Source: Pogonophryne albipinna (lineage: Eukaryota > Chordata > Actinopteri > Perciformes > Artedidraconidae). Taken from it: a DNA stretch of 64,000 nucleotides. Below, in pieces: positions 1-11,939 of this stretch. Within the stretch, counting starts at the first letter, position 1. Each line of letters starts with the position of its first letter. The notes beneath the pieces are model-generated. The model was given only the letters and a program-made list of their open reading frames with translations, was not told the DNA's origin and searched no databases. Position numbers and translations under genes: made by a program. The stretch lies in the NCBI GenBank assembly GCA_028583405.1, contig CM053261.1, positions 15,616,783-15,680,782 on the forward strand. The letters run 5' to 3'.

Positions 1-86
1 ACTGAGAGAGATGAGTTATTGTTATTACAACGTGGCTTCACTATTATTTAACAACTATTTGTATTGGGTTCTTGTATTTGGGGTTA

Positions 87-238
87 AGTACATTGTCAGA
101 ATAAGTGAGAAATGGATTTAACTTCTGCCACAGCTATATGCCATACATTTTTGCATACATCCACAGTAAATATTTATTCAGTATGATTGCTGTCTAACAG
201 AAGTTAAATCCATTTCTCACTTATTCTGACAATGTACT
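87..238. repeat. Perfect 41-bp inverted repeat, 70-bp loop
   Basis: Bases 87-127 are the exact reverse complement of 198-238, leaving a 70-bp spacer. A pairing this long and exact is not chance and suggests a young foldback or MITE-type element. No convincing target-site duplication is visible at the edges, so the superfamily is not assigned. Confidence 0.85.
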
Positions 239-1118
239 AAGATGTGAACATTGAAGTTTCTATTTTAGAAAAGCTGACACTGTAGTGCATTGCTGGTTTT
301 AAAAGTGATTTATAAGAGTCATGTTTAAAGATGTGCAATATTTAAAACGTTTAGAAAGATCCCCTGAGTGTGTGTCATTAGTTAGCTGATAAAATGTTAG
401 GGATAAATACCTTGACATATTGACTACAAGAGCTTGAATCAAACAAGCAACCTTGTATTTGAAAGATTAACTGACATAGCAACAGTCGCACCTGGTATAA
501 GTGGTGTGGCTGAGTACTTTAAAGGGTTCATGAATAGAGGGGACTTGAATGTGAAATAAGAACAAGGAAATAAAAGTCTAAATGCATGAAAAAGCAGCAG
601 AATATTTGAACTGAAAACTTTAGAACTAAAAGCATACGTCACCAATAATGTCTAAAAATATGTGGAACATGTTGAAGTCAGTATGAAGTCTCCATCAGAC
701 GGAAAAGAATAGGCTGAGACAGTCTGTTAAACTCCAGTGACCACGTCATTAAAAGTTGTGTTACACGAATAATGTCAGAAAGATGTGTAACATTTTAAAG
801 TCGGAATGAGGTTTCTGAGTGAAAGTATGAAGGAGTAGTTAGCAGTTGAAGAAGGAGCAGTTAGCAGTTGAAGTTGCATGAAGATTGTTGAAGTCCGAAG
901 AGTTCTCCGTTGACTTCCATGTTAAAAATGTGATGTATTATGGGATGTATCTCTGGAATTCTGAAAGTTATGAATGATAAAAGTAATAGCCATCAATTCC
1001 CGACTGAGCTGAACGTTTTGATGTTTGAACGGAGTTTCTGCGATGTTCAATGTGGGAGGAGAAATGGCGGAAAATAACCCGGCAGAATAATAAAGAATTT
1101 CGTGCATAGAAGAACAGA
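239..1118. other. Intergenic, AT-rich, with degenerate internal repeats
   Basis: No gene is visible. Segments around 643-702 and 769-822 resemble each other: both read AATAATGTC near the start, then a GTAACATT- or GGAACATG-like stretch, then AAGTC.G.ATGA. This suggests an old repetitive element that may end in the palindrome just downstream. The short open frames here show no domain or codon signal. Confidence 0.4.
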
Positions 1119-1149
1119 TAGTGGGAATGCTGTGTCAGCATTCCCACTA
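1119..1149. repeat. Short hairpin, 14-bp arms, 3-bp loop
   Basis: 1119-1132 pairs exactly with 1136-1149 around TGT (core GGGAATGCTG / CAGCATTCCC). It could be the terminus of a degraded DNA transposon covering about 640-1149, because it sits directly after the diverged repeats. Confidence 0.7.
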
Positions 1150-2670
1150 AATAATAATAACAATACTTACTTGGATTTATATATCTCCTTTCAAGAAACC
1201 CAAGGACGCTTTACAATAGGATGAGGGGTCGTGGGGGGGGGACAAAAAGGAAAACAGTCACACAACAGGGACGAGAAAATAAGAAGATACAAAAACAGAA
1301 ATAAACAAAGGCTGGTCACAAAAAATGTAGAAGAGAGAGTTAACTGAGGCTGAATGAACATTAAATAAAGAGTAAACTAAAACAAAGTATACATTAAGAT
1401 GTTTACATAATAAAACAATATCAATGAATTTTAATTAATGAATAAGACTGCATTATAGTGTTTTTTTTAGAAAGATTGAAAAGAGGACAAACAAAAAGGA
1501 CCAGATCTTACAGATTCTTCATGCTCTTTGATATATGTGGCCAAAGTTTGTTCTGACGGGCCTAATGGATCTTTAGGAGATCCATTGAGCTGCTTCATAA
1601 TGCAGCACAGCGCAAACATGGCTTTGATTAAACTTTCACTAATTAAAGTCTCCCTCGTCTTATTAGCCCGACTAATTGATTTAATTTGTCTGAGCTAAAC
1701 TATTGGCTGTGACCTCTACTTAGTTAATTAATTAATTGATTTAGCCCAAGTGTATTTGGAGGAGTCACATAGGATTTTGACATGTTGCCCCCTTTAATCT
1801 TGCTTACTCCTGACACTCTTTGGGTCATCATGGCAATGTATTGGCAAAGGTTCCAGGGACTGGAGGGTGGATGGCGGTGGATGGCTGTGGATCGTGATTG
1901 CCACTCCACAAGGCAAGTAGATTTGGCCTCCTGTTGTGTGTCAGTAAATGAAGAATTAGCCTTGGCAATGACATTTTGAAAGCACCATTCTTCAGTTGCT
2001 TTCAGACTTGGAAGTAAACTTAAACATGCAGATTCAGCTTTCCCCGACCGTCCTCCACCTTCGGGAAGGCGAGGCAACACTCCAAAGGTTGTCATGTCGA
2101 GAAGAGAAAAATATGAGTCAATAATGTTGCCATAATGCATGATTAGAAGCAGTATACATATTTTACAAGGGCACTTGGATGCCTAAATCACAAGCATCCA
2201 CTTTATTGACATCGTTTTTCTTGATAATGTTACGAGACAGAGGAGCATCCTCAGCTTGGATGCAGTTATTAGCCAGATGTAGTGGAAAGCCAACATCTGA
2301 ACTTGGCACTTTTTAGAGGCATTTGTAGCTGTAATGGTGCTGCATGTGTTCATTTATCAAAGACAGCGGCAATGAAGAAGCTGGATTCTGTTCAAATACG
2401 CCTATATAACAAGGAAAATAGATAGCTCGGTGCCATGTCCTTGAATGTGCTGTTCCTCATGAGCACTGGAGGAAAAAGATCTGTAGTGAAACCTGAGCAA
2501 ACAGCTCCCTCCACTGGTGAAACATCAACAACCAACAATCACCATGGATGTTTCAACTGTTCTCAAGAATAAATGAAAAAGCAATTCAATGTTTAGAACA
2601 GTGCAAAGAAAATAATGGATTTCAGCAAATAGTTTGTATTGAATTATTTGGGAATGTAAAATACTTCTGA
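1150..2670. other. Intergenic, no gene seen
   Basis: I see no exon, RNA gene or intact mobile element. A small hairpin (AATGGATCT at 1564-1572 with AGATCCATT at 1578-1586) is the only local structure noted. The 138-codon minus-strand open frame at 1724-2140 has no recognisable domain and looks like chance. Confidence 0.5.
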
Positions 2671-2860
2671 TGATATACTTTATTTATCCCCGTGGGGAAA
2701 TTGTTTCCCTGCATTTGACCCATCCTGTGTTAGGAGCAGTGTGCTGCCATTTTTTTTGAACGGCGCCCGGGGAGCAGTGTAGGGAACGGTGCCTTGCTCA
2801 GGGACACCTCGGTAGCACTTGGTCTTGCTGGGACTTGAACTGGTGTTTCAGATCACCCAT
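2671..2860 (-). mobile_element. tRNA-related SINE copy
   Basis: Read on the minus strand, the segment has a tRNA-type B box (GTTCAAGTCC, about 2830-2842), then the phrase 'GAGCAAGGCACCGTTCCC', a GC-rich 'CTGCTCCCCGGGCGCC' block and a 3' tail ending AATTTCCCC.CGGGGATAAATAAAGTAT. This order is typical of a SINE that is widespread in percomorph fish. The A box is not clear, so it is probably 5' truncated. The family name is not assigned. Confidence 0.7.
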
Positions 2861-5759
2861 AGCGAAACATCAATTATGAGCTTGGCCTCACAGCTACATT
2901 CAGATGTTGCTTTGTTCTCTTTGATCAGTGAGCCTTGTAAATGGGTCAACTCTGGTGATCGAGTCTCATTAAAAAGAACAGCTGAACTGTGTTAGTCAAC
3001 TGAAGGTTGTGCACTCAACAGTTCTGACAAGGACTTGCACACTTTGACATTCAATATGCAGCAAAAATTAAATGCAATCAATTCTTTATTTTCCCCCAGA
3101 AGCTAGAAGTTTCCTTTTTTTGAGATTTGTCATATACTTAGAAAATCCATATTTATAGATTTTTATAAAATTATATAATATAAAATCTTTAAATATTACT
3201 AGGCCAACATAAATGTGAACTCACTTGGAAATCCATAAAGCCTTGTGCTTAATCTTCCTGTGTCCTTTCCTGCTGGAACCACATTTGTTATCCCTAAGGA
3301 AGCTAATTTCACCACCTGACAAGCAAGTATAACCTGCAAGGTACTTTTTGTCTTTAATGGCCACTATAAATCTTTTAACCAGAAAATAGTGAACCCCATT
3401 ATAGGAATATAGAGGAAGACGGGTCAGCTGGGACAACAGGCTAGGTTCTTGTCCCAAAGTGATCCAAAATCTAATTCAAAGAAAAGATTGAAAAAAGAGT
3501 GTTGATCAAATGTAATGCCAAATGGATGTGATACCTGAGGGATTTACGGTATCTTATATAGAAGTATTATGTTAGTTTAAAAGTAGAAGGGTTCCACAGA
3601 ATCTGCCTTGGAGATATTGAGTTTTTATAGTTTTCAGCAACACATTTAGTGAGGTATATAACTATGTATTTTTTAATGAAAACAAAATTATTATTTTAAA
3701 AGAAAAACCATACTGAAGTTCAACACTTGTCGAAATGCTTTGTGTGGTTACAATTACGCTTATGAGTTAATAGTGATAAAGTGAACTAGACGTCCATGAA
3801 TAAACTGTGACTAATCGTTTTCAGGCTCGTATACCTTGAACAGAATAAGATATGCTTGAGCCCATAATTCATGCAGATTCCTATGATACATTTCCTGATG
3901 TGATATCAGTCTATAATTATTGAAAATAAGTTTTTTTTTCATCGCCTAAGGTTGATTGTCACAATGATGGCTTTGATAAACCAAAGATCATACAGAAGCA
4001 ATAATACATGGATGAAAGAGGGTGTTGAATGCAGCTCTTCCAATGAATTCAACATCAGCTTGAATAATTCTTTATCGGGAGCAAGGAGAATACTTCAAAG
4101 AAATAAGCAATTTAAGAAGATGGATCATGCAAGGCTACAGCCCACAACACACTGACTATCAGAGCTGGTGTTAAGTGCAGGCCACAGTCAGTTGCCTCAG
4201 GCCAACACGCAGAGGACTCTTCAGACACTTTGCTTTCAACGAGAATGGATGAGATACAGTATGAGCAGATTATCTGTGAACCAGGATTCAATATTAAGGT
4301 ATCTCCTGCATTGGATTCATTCCAGACCAATGTAGCTCCCTAAACTGTGACGTTTTAACTATCTATTGGAATAGACGTGTGGATAAGTAGTGCACGTTGG
4401 GCGCTCTCTTGTGGTCAAAGAGAATTTCTAAAATGTAATAAATACGGTTATTTTATTTTATTAAGGAGAGCTTGCTTCAAACGTTGATTGGTTAACTCGA
4501 AAATAATTACAAAGATACATTTATTCAGCCTTAATGACAGCTTAATGCATGTTTGATTAAATATTAAAAGGCTTGTTTTTCCGAGATTGCATAATACACA
4601 TTTTTAATTTCCAGTAAAGTGATCTAACAACTGCATCAAACCCTTTTTTTCTTTTAAAAAGTGTGTATTTATTATGATTCATTGCCGTCTGCTGTCAACT
4701 CCTTGCTGACTGATATCTGGGATGTAATCATTCTACTAACCCATAAATCTGCCAAATGAAGGTTACTTGATATACAGAGTGAGAGGCTTCGCACACTTCT
4801 GAGGTCGTGCGTGTGGACGCGCTGTGTAACCTTGTCTGAGATTTACAGACACATGACTGCACATTTGACCTTTGCAGTCCAAGTCTGTTCTTGGAAATGG
4901 AGGGGAAAAGTTACCCTGCACTTTTAAATAAATGCTGAGGTTGAGAGGTGATATTACAAATAATGATAATAATTTAAAACAAATAATTTATCATATTTGG
5001 AATGAATCCAAAACAGACTTTTCTTTTTTAATTTGATCTTTTGATGTTTTTGTGAGCATGGATAAATTCCTCTAACACTGCAAGATTCATATACCAAACC
5101 TTGTGACATTATGCAGGGGGTGCATACATATTGATTTAATGCATTTTGTAATATCCTTAAAACTGTAGAAACGGTGTGTAAAGGGCAAGTAATTGTAAAT
5201 TGTTGCTTTTGTTTTTCAAGTTCAATTGCATACATTTAAATGTGCTAAGGTTAAACCTAATTGCTGTGCTTAAGAAATAAATGGAGATGAATATTAGTAC
5301 AATACATTTAGCAAAATAAAACGATAAGGTATAAAACTGTAAAAAGCATGTCTAAATTAATAACCCTATTTATACGTGTTGACCCCTGGCATGCTATGTT
5401 AATTTATTGTTTTCCTCTTTTTTGGCTATATTTTATCCATTTATATATGTTTAACTGTGTATCTATTTAATTTAAAATATAAAGGATGATTTTAATTACC
5501 ATATTGTCAATTTACTTAAAATAAAGTATTGAAAAAGAAGAGAAAACAACCATATAAAATGTACCTTTACTTAGCATTGTTGTATGGAAAATCCCTAATT
5601 TAAGGTATATTTTGTCATACTTAAAAGCAAACAAAGACTGCTTCCCACCATGCTTTGGCAAAAATACACACACAAACACATTGTAACCTCTACTGTTTGT
5701 TAAATATATGGATATTAAACCTGAACTGTTAAGGGAGCATCTTTGCTTTAGGAGCACTT
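2861..5759. other. Intergenic, no gene seen
   Basis: AT-rich sequence without coding or RNA signals that I can support. It lies upstream of TMEM250, where the human neighbour would be LHX3, so unrecognised regulatory DNA is possible. I see no specific element. Confidence 0.5.
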
Positions 5760-5988
5760 CCCCTTTAAGCGTGCAACTGTCGTCACAGCAGGATGACTCG
5801 TATATTTTGCGACACAGCGTACAGCCACCGCTGGCTCGCTGTCGCTGCCTCATCTCCACTCTCCACTGACATACAACAGTTAATCGTGTAGAACAAAAAA
5901 AGAAAAAAAGTCCCGTGTGTTTACAGACAACTGCTCATAATGTGATACAATGCTCCATTCATCTGCGACTCAAACACCAGCTTTCTTG
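5760..5988 (+). promoter_or_regulatory. Possible TMEM250 promoter / noncoding first exon
   Basis: This stretch is richer in CpG and GC than its surroundings (GTCGTCACAG, GCGACACAGCG, CTCGCTGTCGCTG) and ends in a consensus donor, TTG|GTGAGC, with the GT at 5989-5990. Good acceptors precede the TMEM250 start codon (ACTCACAG ending 6420, CTACAG ending 6436). A noncoding first exon spliced to the coding exon would fit. This is inference; the transcription start is not known. Confidence 0.35.
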
Positions 5989-6478
5989 GTGAGCCGGAAG
6001 ACGTCGTATTGATGCATGTAAGATTACCACTGGTTCTGCATGATCAATTAATTCTATAGTAGGGGAAGGATGAAAAAATATACTGTGTTCTAGCTATGAT
6101 TTTGCCATTTAGCATTATTGATAGCTTCATTCTCAGACACATGTTTAAACCGATTTCTCAATGTCTCTGTCTGGATGTAGATTTACTGTTTTCACCTGAA
6201 GGAAATTGAATGATGCACAGGCCTGCACTTCTTGTATTATATTTGCAACATGGTGTGTATGTGCATTTTGAAAATGTATCCTAAAACATACAGTAACACT
6301 GTAATTTCTTCTGGCATTCAAAGGAGCAAGCTTTGCTGACTGGAATCCACACAGGGCTCCTGTAAGAGCCCCTCTTTGCTCCAAAACTAAATGAAGCTAA
6401 CCAAAAAGCAACACTCACAGAGGACTCCACCTACAGCTAGGACTCCTGTGCACTGTGCTGGGCTCCAGTAGCCCACCC

Positions 6479-6898
6479 ATGCCTTTGATCCCTATCCCAC
6501 GGCGGGTGCGCAGCTTCCATGGTCCCCACACCACCTGCATGCACTCGGCCTGTGGGTCCACGCACGCTTCCAAGCTTGTGCGCACCAAGTACAATAACTT
6601 TGACCTCTACCTGCGCTCGCGCTGCATGTACAGCTTCCTCCGGTTCCTGCTCTACTTTGGCTGCAGCCTGCTGACCTCTCTGCTCTGGGTGGCGCTCTCT
6701 GCTCTCTTCTTCCTGCAGTATGTCAGTGTGAGGGTTCTCCTGCGGCTGCAGTACAAACTGTCTGTCATTCTGCTTTTGCTAGGGCACCAGCGCCTAGACT
6801 TTGGCGTGCTCAATGACCTGATCATTTACAGCATGCAGATCACCATGTTCCTGGTGGGGGGTCTTGGCTGGTGCTTCATGGTGTTTGTGGACATGTAG
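6479..6898 (+). CDS. tmem250: TMEM250 (C9orf69) transmembrane protein, complete
   Basis: This is an intact single-exon frame of 139 codons, the same length as human TMEM250. The start is the ATG at 6479 (MPLIPIPRRVRSFHGPH), matching the human N-terminus; the frame stays open upstream, but only a GTG at 6455 precedes. Seen: a basic N-terminal segment (RR at 8-9), a conserved RTKYNNFDLY at about 35-44, a hydrophobic stretch at about 53-82, a second leucine-rich stretch at about 94-101, and a C-terminal hydrophobic segment at about 113-137 ending GGLGWCFMVFVDM. Known: a small, poorly characterised vertebrate membrane protein located next to NACC2. Inference: a two-pass membrane topology. No break or missing residue is visible. 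A noncoding 5' exon may lie at about 5.8-6.0 kb. Confidence 0.95.
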   Translation: MPLIPIPRRVRSFHGPHTTCMHSACGSTHASKLVRTKYNNFDLYLRSRCMYSFLRFLLYFGCSLLTSLLWVALSALFFLQYVSVRVLLRLQYKLSVILLLLGHQRLDFGVLNDLIIYSMQITMFLVGGLGWCFMVFVDM

Positions 6899-9013
6899 CT
6901 GCAGTGGGAGATGTAATGTGTAATGTGCAATGTGGATGCTTCACACTGCAACTTCAGCATTGTGTGGTGTTAAAAGACTCTTGATGTCAACACTATTTTA
7001 TTCTTTTAGTTTTAAAATATGACAAAATCCATTAAGAGTGTGTGTAACAACTGGGTGGACGGTCGTTTAACAATATTGGTCATGTATATCTCAGAGAGAA
7101 CCACCTGGTTGAAAATCTAAAATGATGCATGAAGTCAGTCTGAACATGAGAGAGAGTTATAGGACTCTCAATAGATGAATAGGGTCAAAAATATATTCTA
7201 ATTCGTTTTCATGCCATTTGTACACACATTTAGAAAGGAATCTTGACTCAGAACTCATTTGTTTACAATAATCGAAATCATCAATGTTGCATGGAGGGGT
7301 GACTGAACATAATACTGTTGTTGTCATGGCTGTGGGATGCAAGATAGTCATTTGTGCCAAAAATACCTGAGTTTGGCTCCAAACGCAAAAGTCTACCATG
7401 ATTCCAAGGTTGATATTATTCCAGTTATGTTGTAAACACAATATCATGTAAACATACATGTATCACAGTAAAGTATATTTGGTTTAAGTGACCAAAAACT
7501 AGTTGTCAACAGTGTGTGTGATGTGTTTTTGTGGAAAAAGGTGGGCCAGCATAATATAAAGGGCTTAACAAGACAAAAACATGAACTTTTTTCAGTAAAG
7601 TTTTTAAATACATTTTTGTTGAGCTATTTTGTTACTGTGCCAAGTGAATGTGTTTACTGTGTTGGCCCAACACCCATGATGCCATGCCTCGAGCTGTGTC
7701 ACAAGAATGTGTGACAGTTCAAATTGCGAACGTCTTTGGGTCAAATGTTCCATCAGTCGCTCTTCATGCTGCCTTTGACAGACTTCTCTGTTTAGCTTCC
7801 TGCAGGATGCAAACACCAGACCACATCTAGAACTCTGTTTCTGCCAAGCATAACAAAGGCAATGGCTGTGTCCACATCACCTTATATAGCCTGTGTCTCA
7901 CATGGCATGAAGTATGCTTACAAGATCTAAGGACGGCTCAATCTTTTCACACTTAACTTAGTATAATTGTCATGTACAGGCATGAGCTTACATTTCTGTG
8001 TTTATAATTTGCTGCTGGAAACTACCACCCCAAGATGTGAACTTTCGACACAGAGGCTGTGGCCTGGCGGAGACATGCTAGAGACTGGTATGGCCTCTGG
8101 CTGTAATTGGGTAATCGGGGGTTGGAACAATAAGCGTTTGTTCTGAGGATCAACACATCATATGCCTCATGCTCTGAACTGGGCTGATCTGACAGCACAG
8201 TTACAACAGAGAATATGAGTTGTGATGTCAACATAGTGCAGAAGGTAGGCTAAATGATAAAGTCATGGCCTACTCATTTTCATTTCTTCTTTTTATTTGG
8301 AGAGCTGAAGTAATTTGCTTATGTCCGGATGACTTGTCAGTTTTTATGTTTTGTCCTGATCATTACATTTCGAAGTTCCTTAATGTCAACTTCAATCATC
8401 CCGTGTTGTATCCACTGCGTTGATTCAAGGCCGCAGCTCCTACCAGCTGCCATTTATAAGGCTACAGTTACAGTTTTACACGCCAAGCTAAACAATAAGC
8501 CATGATGACAAATCTTTCATTTTCCTTGTAAACATTACTATGTAAAAATGGCATCGACCTCAGTACAACGAGTTCATTATAAACTCGCCACTGAGTACCA
8601 CAGACACATGATAGTCCCTATAGGAATATCATAGTGCTTTAAATACCGAGAGGTGCAGTAAGGGGGCTGTACATTCTATTTAATGCCATTCCCCTGCTGT
8701 GAGCTCATAGTAAGAATATCACAGGACTAATAGAGGGGTTTTACATCATGGTACAGTTAAATACATTGTCGTTTATTTGAAATTGTATGTAAAATGTATC
8801 GGACCTAGAAGTACTTTCTCACAGTGAAAGGACAAACATTACACATATAAAAGAGAGGGAAAGCAAGAAATAAAGATTATTCAGTGCCATCATTAGATGA
8901 AGAATGTAACGATTAATAATGTTCATTTGGGAATTGCCTATGTGAACAAGTATCAATAAGTATGCAATATTTCGGAAAATAGTTACATTTGATTAAAAAG
9001 AAAACATAATAAA
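6899..9013. other. TMEM250 3' flank and intergenic DNA
   Basis: The first part must contain the TMEM250 3'UTR, but no polyadenylation site stands out. An AATAAA within AAGAAATAAAGATT near 8870 is the clearest hexamer and lies 2 kb from the stop. No further gene is visible; the short overlapping frames at 7.5-7.8 kb on both strands show no domain. Confidence 0.4.
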
Positions 9014-9227
9014 CAGAGGGGGGAGAAGAATTCAAATCTTGTACTTCAGTAAAAGTAGAAGTACCAAAAGGAAGGAATACTCTGTATTGTAACTAAATAC
9101 ATATAGTTAGTCCTGCAATCAAAAGGTTACTCAAGTAAAAGTACAAAAGTATTAGCATCAAAACATACTCAAAGTATTAAAAGTAAAAGTACTTATTATG
9201 CAATGTGGTCCGTTTCAGAATAATATA

Positions 9228-10735
9228 CAGTGTTTCCCACAGATCTGAAATATACTTGGGCGGGCGTGCAAAGATGGCACTATTTGTCAGAGCACTTCAT
9301 CCTTCTGGGATTTCATGAAGAACAGCTCCAACGCCTGTGTGTATGGGAACGCCTCTGGTGCTGGTCCATTAACTGCCAGTGTTTCCCACAGATCTGAAAT
9401 ATACTTGGGGGGGTGGTGGTAGCGGGGGGGGGGTTGAGGTGACGTGCAACAACATTAACATTAACCTTTCTGTTGGTCGCTTGTTAGCAGACCCTTCACG
9501 CGATGGCAGAGCGAACAGGTACAGGCAGGGCCCATAATGATAGCCCTATAGTTTAAATCTACTACCCACACATGAACATATGGAAATGGGTTACTATTTA
9601 AAAAAATAAATGTATTTATAAATGTATTTAGGAACCTATCCATGTGATTTTTAGTGGGGGTCGACCTCAAATCCTCTAGGGGGGTCCAGGGGCATGCCCC
9701 CCCCCCGGTGAGATTTTATTTCTTATTTTGGAGTTAAATGCATCAATCTGGTGCATTTTGAGGGGAAAATAAAGAGACTAGATCTATGGAAACACCTATA
9801 TGAAACAGAACTGTATACATTTCAATAATCATAAAATCATGGCCATAACCAATAACATACCATTTCCAATATGAAAAAAACATTGAAACTTGTTTATTCA
9901 TTTATTTTTGGTTCATTTATAGTTGTAAGTGTGTCTGTGCTCCTGAATCAGCCTCTCCTGTCTCCCTCCTCTCCCCCCTGCTCCTCTTTGAGGCAGCAGC
10001 AAAGACTAGTTTTCTCTCAACAAGTTTTAAAAGTGTATCTTACCTTTTTTCACCTAGTTAACTTTTTATTTATTTATTCATGCATAATTTACTAATCACA
10101 TTACATTTCATTTAGCTGACGCTTTTATCCAAAGTGACTTATAATGACCGATTACAGGGACATTCTCCCTGGAGTAACTAAGGGCTAAGTGCCTTACTCA
10201 AGGGCACACTAGTGGTGGTGTTCCTGGCGGGATTTGAACTCACAGCCTTCCGATCTTCAGCCCACTTCACTATCCATTAGACCAATCACTACCCTCTCAA
10301 ATGGAAATAGGCCTATGTGTTTACATAAATGGTGACCACACCGTTTGAGACCCACTGAGAACTTAGACTAAGTTAACTATCTAAACACTCAGAGAGTCCT
10401 TTACCTCACCTGAGCTGAGGTTATCCCGAGCTTGAATGACACACAGAGACCAATCAAGGGCTTTGATTTATGATCTGTATAGTATGACAGTGGCCATGTC
10501 GGCAGGCCACATCATGTGGACAGCCAGTCACCCTGTGTGAGGCAGGCCACTTAACAGGCCAGAAGGAGGCGAGATCAGAGCAAGGGAGCGAGGGATCATT
10601 GTCCACAAGTTAATCGATCGCAGATGGCGTCGTGGTCACGGACGAATAAAAAAAATGGGTCGCTAAATATACTTGGGCGGCCGTTAATATACCTGGGCGG
10701 CCCGCCCAAGTATAGTCTATGTGTGGGAAACCCTG
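9228..10735. mobile_element. Non-autonomous hAT, 1508 bp, inside another element
   Basis: Termini are CAGTGTTTCCCACAGA on the left and, read inward from the right, CAGGGTTTCCCACACA. Flanking 8-mers ATAATATA (9220-9227) and ATATTATA (10736-10743) agree at 7 of 8 positions, the hAT hallmark. The left terminal sequence is repeated at 9377 (CAGTGTTTCCCACAGATC), so the 5' end is duplicated about 150 bp apart. Subterminal motifs such as ATATACTTGGGCGG recur near both ends. No transposase reading frame is visible. A SINE is embedded at 10098-10290. Confidence 0.8.
10098..10290 (-). mobile_element. tRNA-derived SINE with conserved fish 3' domain
   Basis: On the minus strand: an A-box-like TGGTCTAATGGATAG, a B box GAGTTCAAATCCC (10230-10242), and then the strongly conserved fish/vertebrate SINE tail motif CACTTTGGATAAAAGCGTC followed by AGCTAAATG. 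The tail fits the V-SINE type core seen across fishes. It sits within the hAT at 9228-10735 and so is younger than that element. Confidence 0.8.
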
Positions 10736-11379
10736 ATATTATATGTTTTGATTATAAATATGAATGCATTAAAGTGTTATCAAAGCTGGTAAAGGTGCAG
10801 CTAGTTTTAATCACTGTGTATACTGCAGGGTAGCTTGTAAATATTACTCCAGGTGTAACTAAAGTCTGATTTAAGTGTTGATTATATTTCATGTTATTAA
10901 TCAAAATGTGTAAATTAACTAAAGGTACAAAATGAATAGAGTAGAAGTACAAGGTTGCATACAATGGAAATACTCAAGAAAATTACACTTAAAACAAAAT
11001 TGTACTTTAGTACAGTTCTTGAGTAAATATTCCCACCTCTGCATACAAAATATATAACATGTAAGTAATATGAAATATGAAATCTAACCTTGCATCCTAT
11101 GGAGATTAACAGTAGTGATCATAAACATGTCATGTTGGAACACATTCTGCCATCGTCTAGCAGAGATTGTGTGAGCTGTGGCACTGTGACATCGCATGCC
11201 TGCAGTAAAGAAAAGTTTACTTGAGGTCACACCGCCAGCAGTTGGCGCTTAGCCAAACTGCACAATGCACATACACACACATGCGCATCATGTAGCCTGA
11301 GCTGTCACCACATAGGACAAATGAGGTAACCGCACATGTACATTTTCTGGAGGAGCACAATGAGGCACCTCGTTTTTGA

Positions 11380-11939
11380 ACCACGACTGCGAATATTGTC
11401 CAATAAGTTCACTTTCATACACGCACAGACAGTGTTGGTAGCACTGCTATACCTCGCCCCGAGGGCTAGCCACAGGAAAGTCTGCACCTTTAAGCCCGCA
11501 GAGTGCACTGAGTTCGTGTGTCCGTAAAGGCGCACGATATGACCGAGCACTGCTGACAGTCCATTGCCGAGTACACTACAGTAGGACAGTGTACCTACAG
11601 TAACCTGGCAGTCACGCTAAAACGTCTGCGTCTTTAAAAATAAACTCTGTAGCGAGTGCTACATGATGTCAGGCTGCCTGCACTGTTCATGTGAGCAGCG
11701 TTCACTTCCTGCACAGGGATAGAAGCGGCCAGAGAGAGAGTGGGATATAGAGAGATGGGGGACGAGCGGCCAAGATAGGACTGCTGGAGTGATAGAGTGA
11801 GCCAGCGGACAAGGGGAAACCGGGGCCTGCCTTTTTTTAACACCCCGTAAACTTTACAGGTTATCCGAAGAGAAAGACTTCCGCCAACATCCTCGCCACC
11901 GTCGGACCGCCGCAGTTCATGGAATAGCGACATATATCG
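11380..11939 (+). promoter_or_regulatory. CpG-richer block, candidate distal NACC2 promoter and first exon
   Basis: CpG dinucleotides are frequent (CTCGCCCCGAGG, GTGTCCGTAAAGGCGCACGATATGACCGAGC, CGTCGGACCGCCGCAG) compared with the AT-rich flanks. The block ends near a plausible donor, CGG|GTAAAT, at about 11940. Human NACC2 has distant noncoding 5' exons, and no other + strand gene lies between here and NACC2. The assignment is inference and could equally be an unrelated promoter. Confidence 0.35.

Larger units (their letters stand above)
9014..11041. mobile_element. hAT-like AGTAC-rich element, split by a later insertion
   Basis: The left end CAGAGGGGGGAGAAG (9014) and right end AATATTCCCACCTCTG (ends 11041) are inverted relatives. 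Just inside both ends lie runs of AGTAAAAGTA/AGTACTT motifs. Without the 1508-bp insertion at 9228-10735 the element is about 520 bp, matching the 524-bp relative at 51060-51583. Its right half (about 10750-10960) closely matches about 55015-55170 in NUP214 intron 7. The target duplication is decayed. The hAT assignment rests on the better-preserved relative with an 8-bp duplication. Confidence 0.7.

Noticed and set aside
1724..2140. 138-codon minus-strand frame
   Set aside because: No recognisable domain, homologue memory or splice context; composition looks random.
6455..6478. Upstream start of TMEM250 at GTG 6455
   Set aside because: Non-ATG and not matched by the human protein; ATG 6479 gives the conserved N-terminus and the 139-residue length.
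10220..10290. Possible tRNA gene
   Set aside because: A and B box-like words are present but the sequence does not fold as a cloverleaf and continues into a SINE tail.
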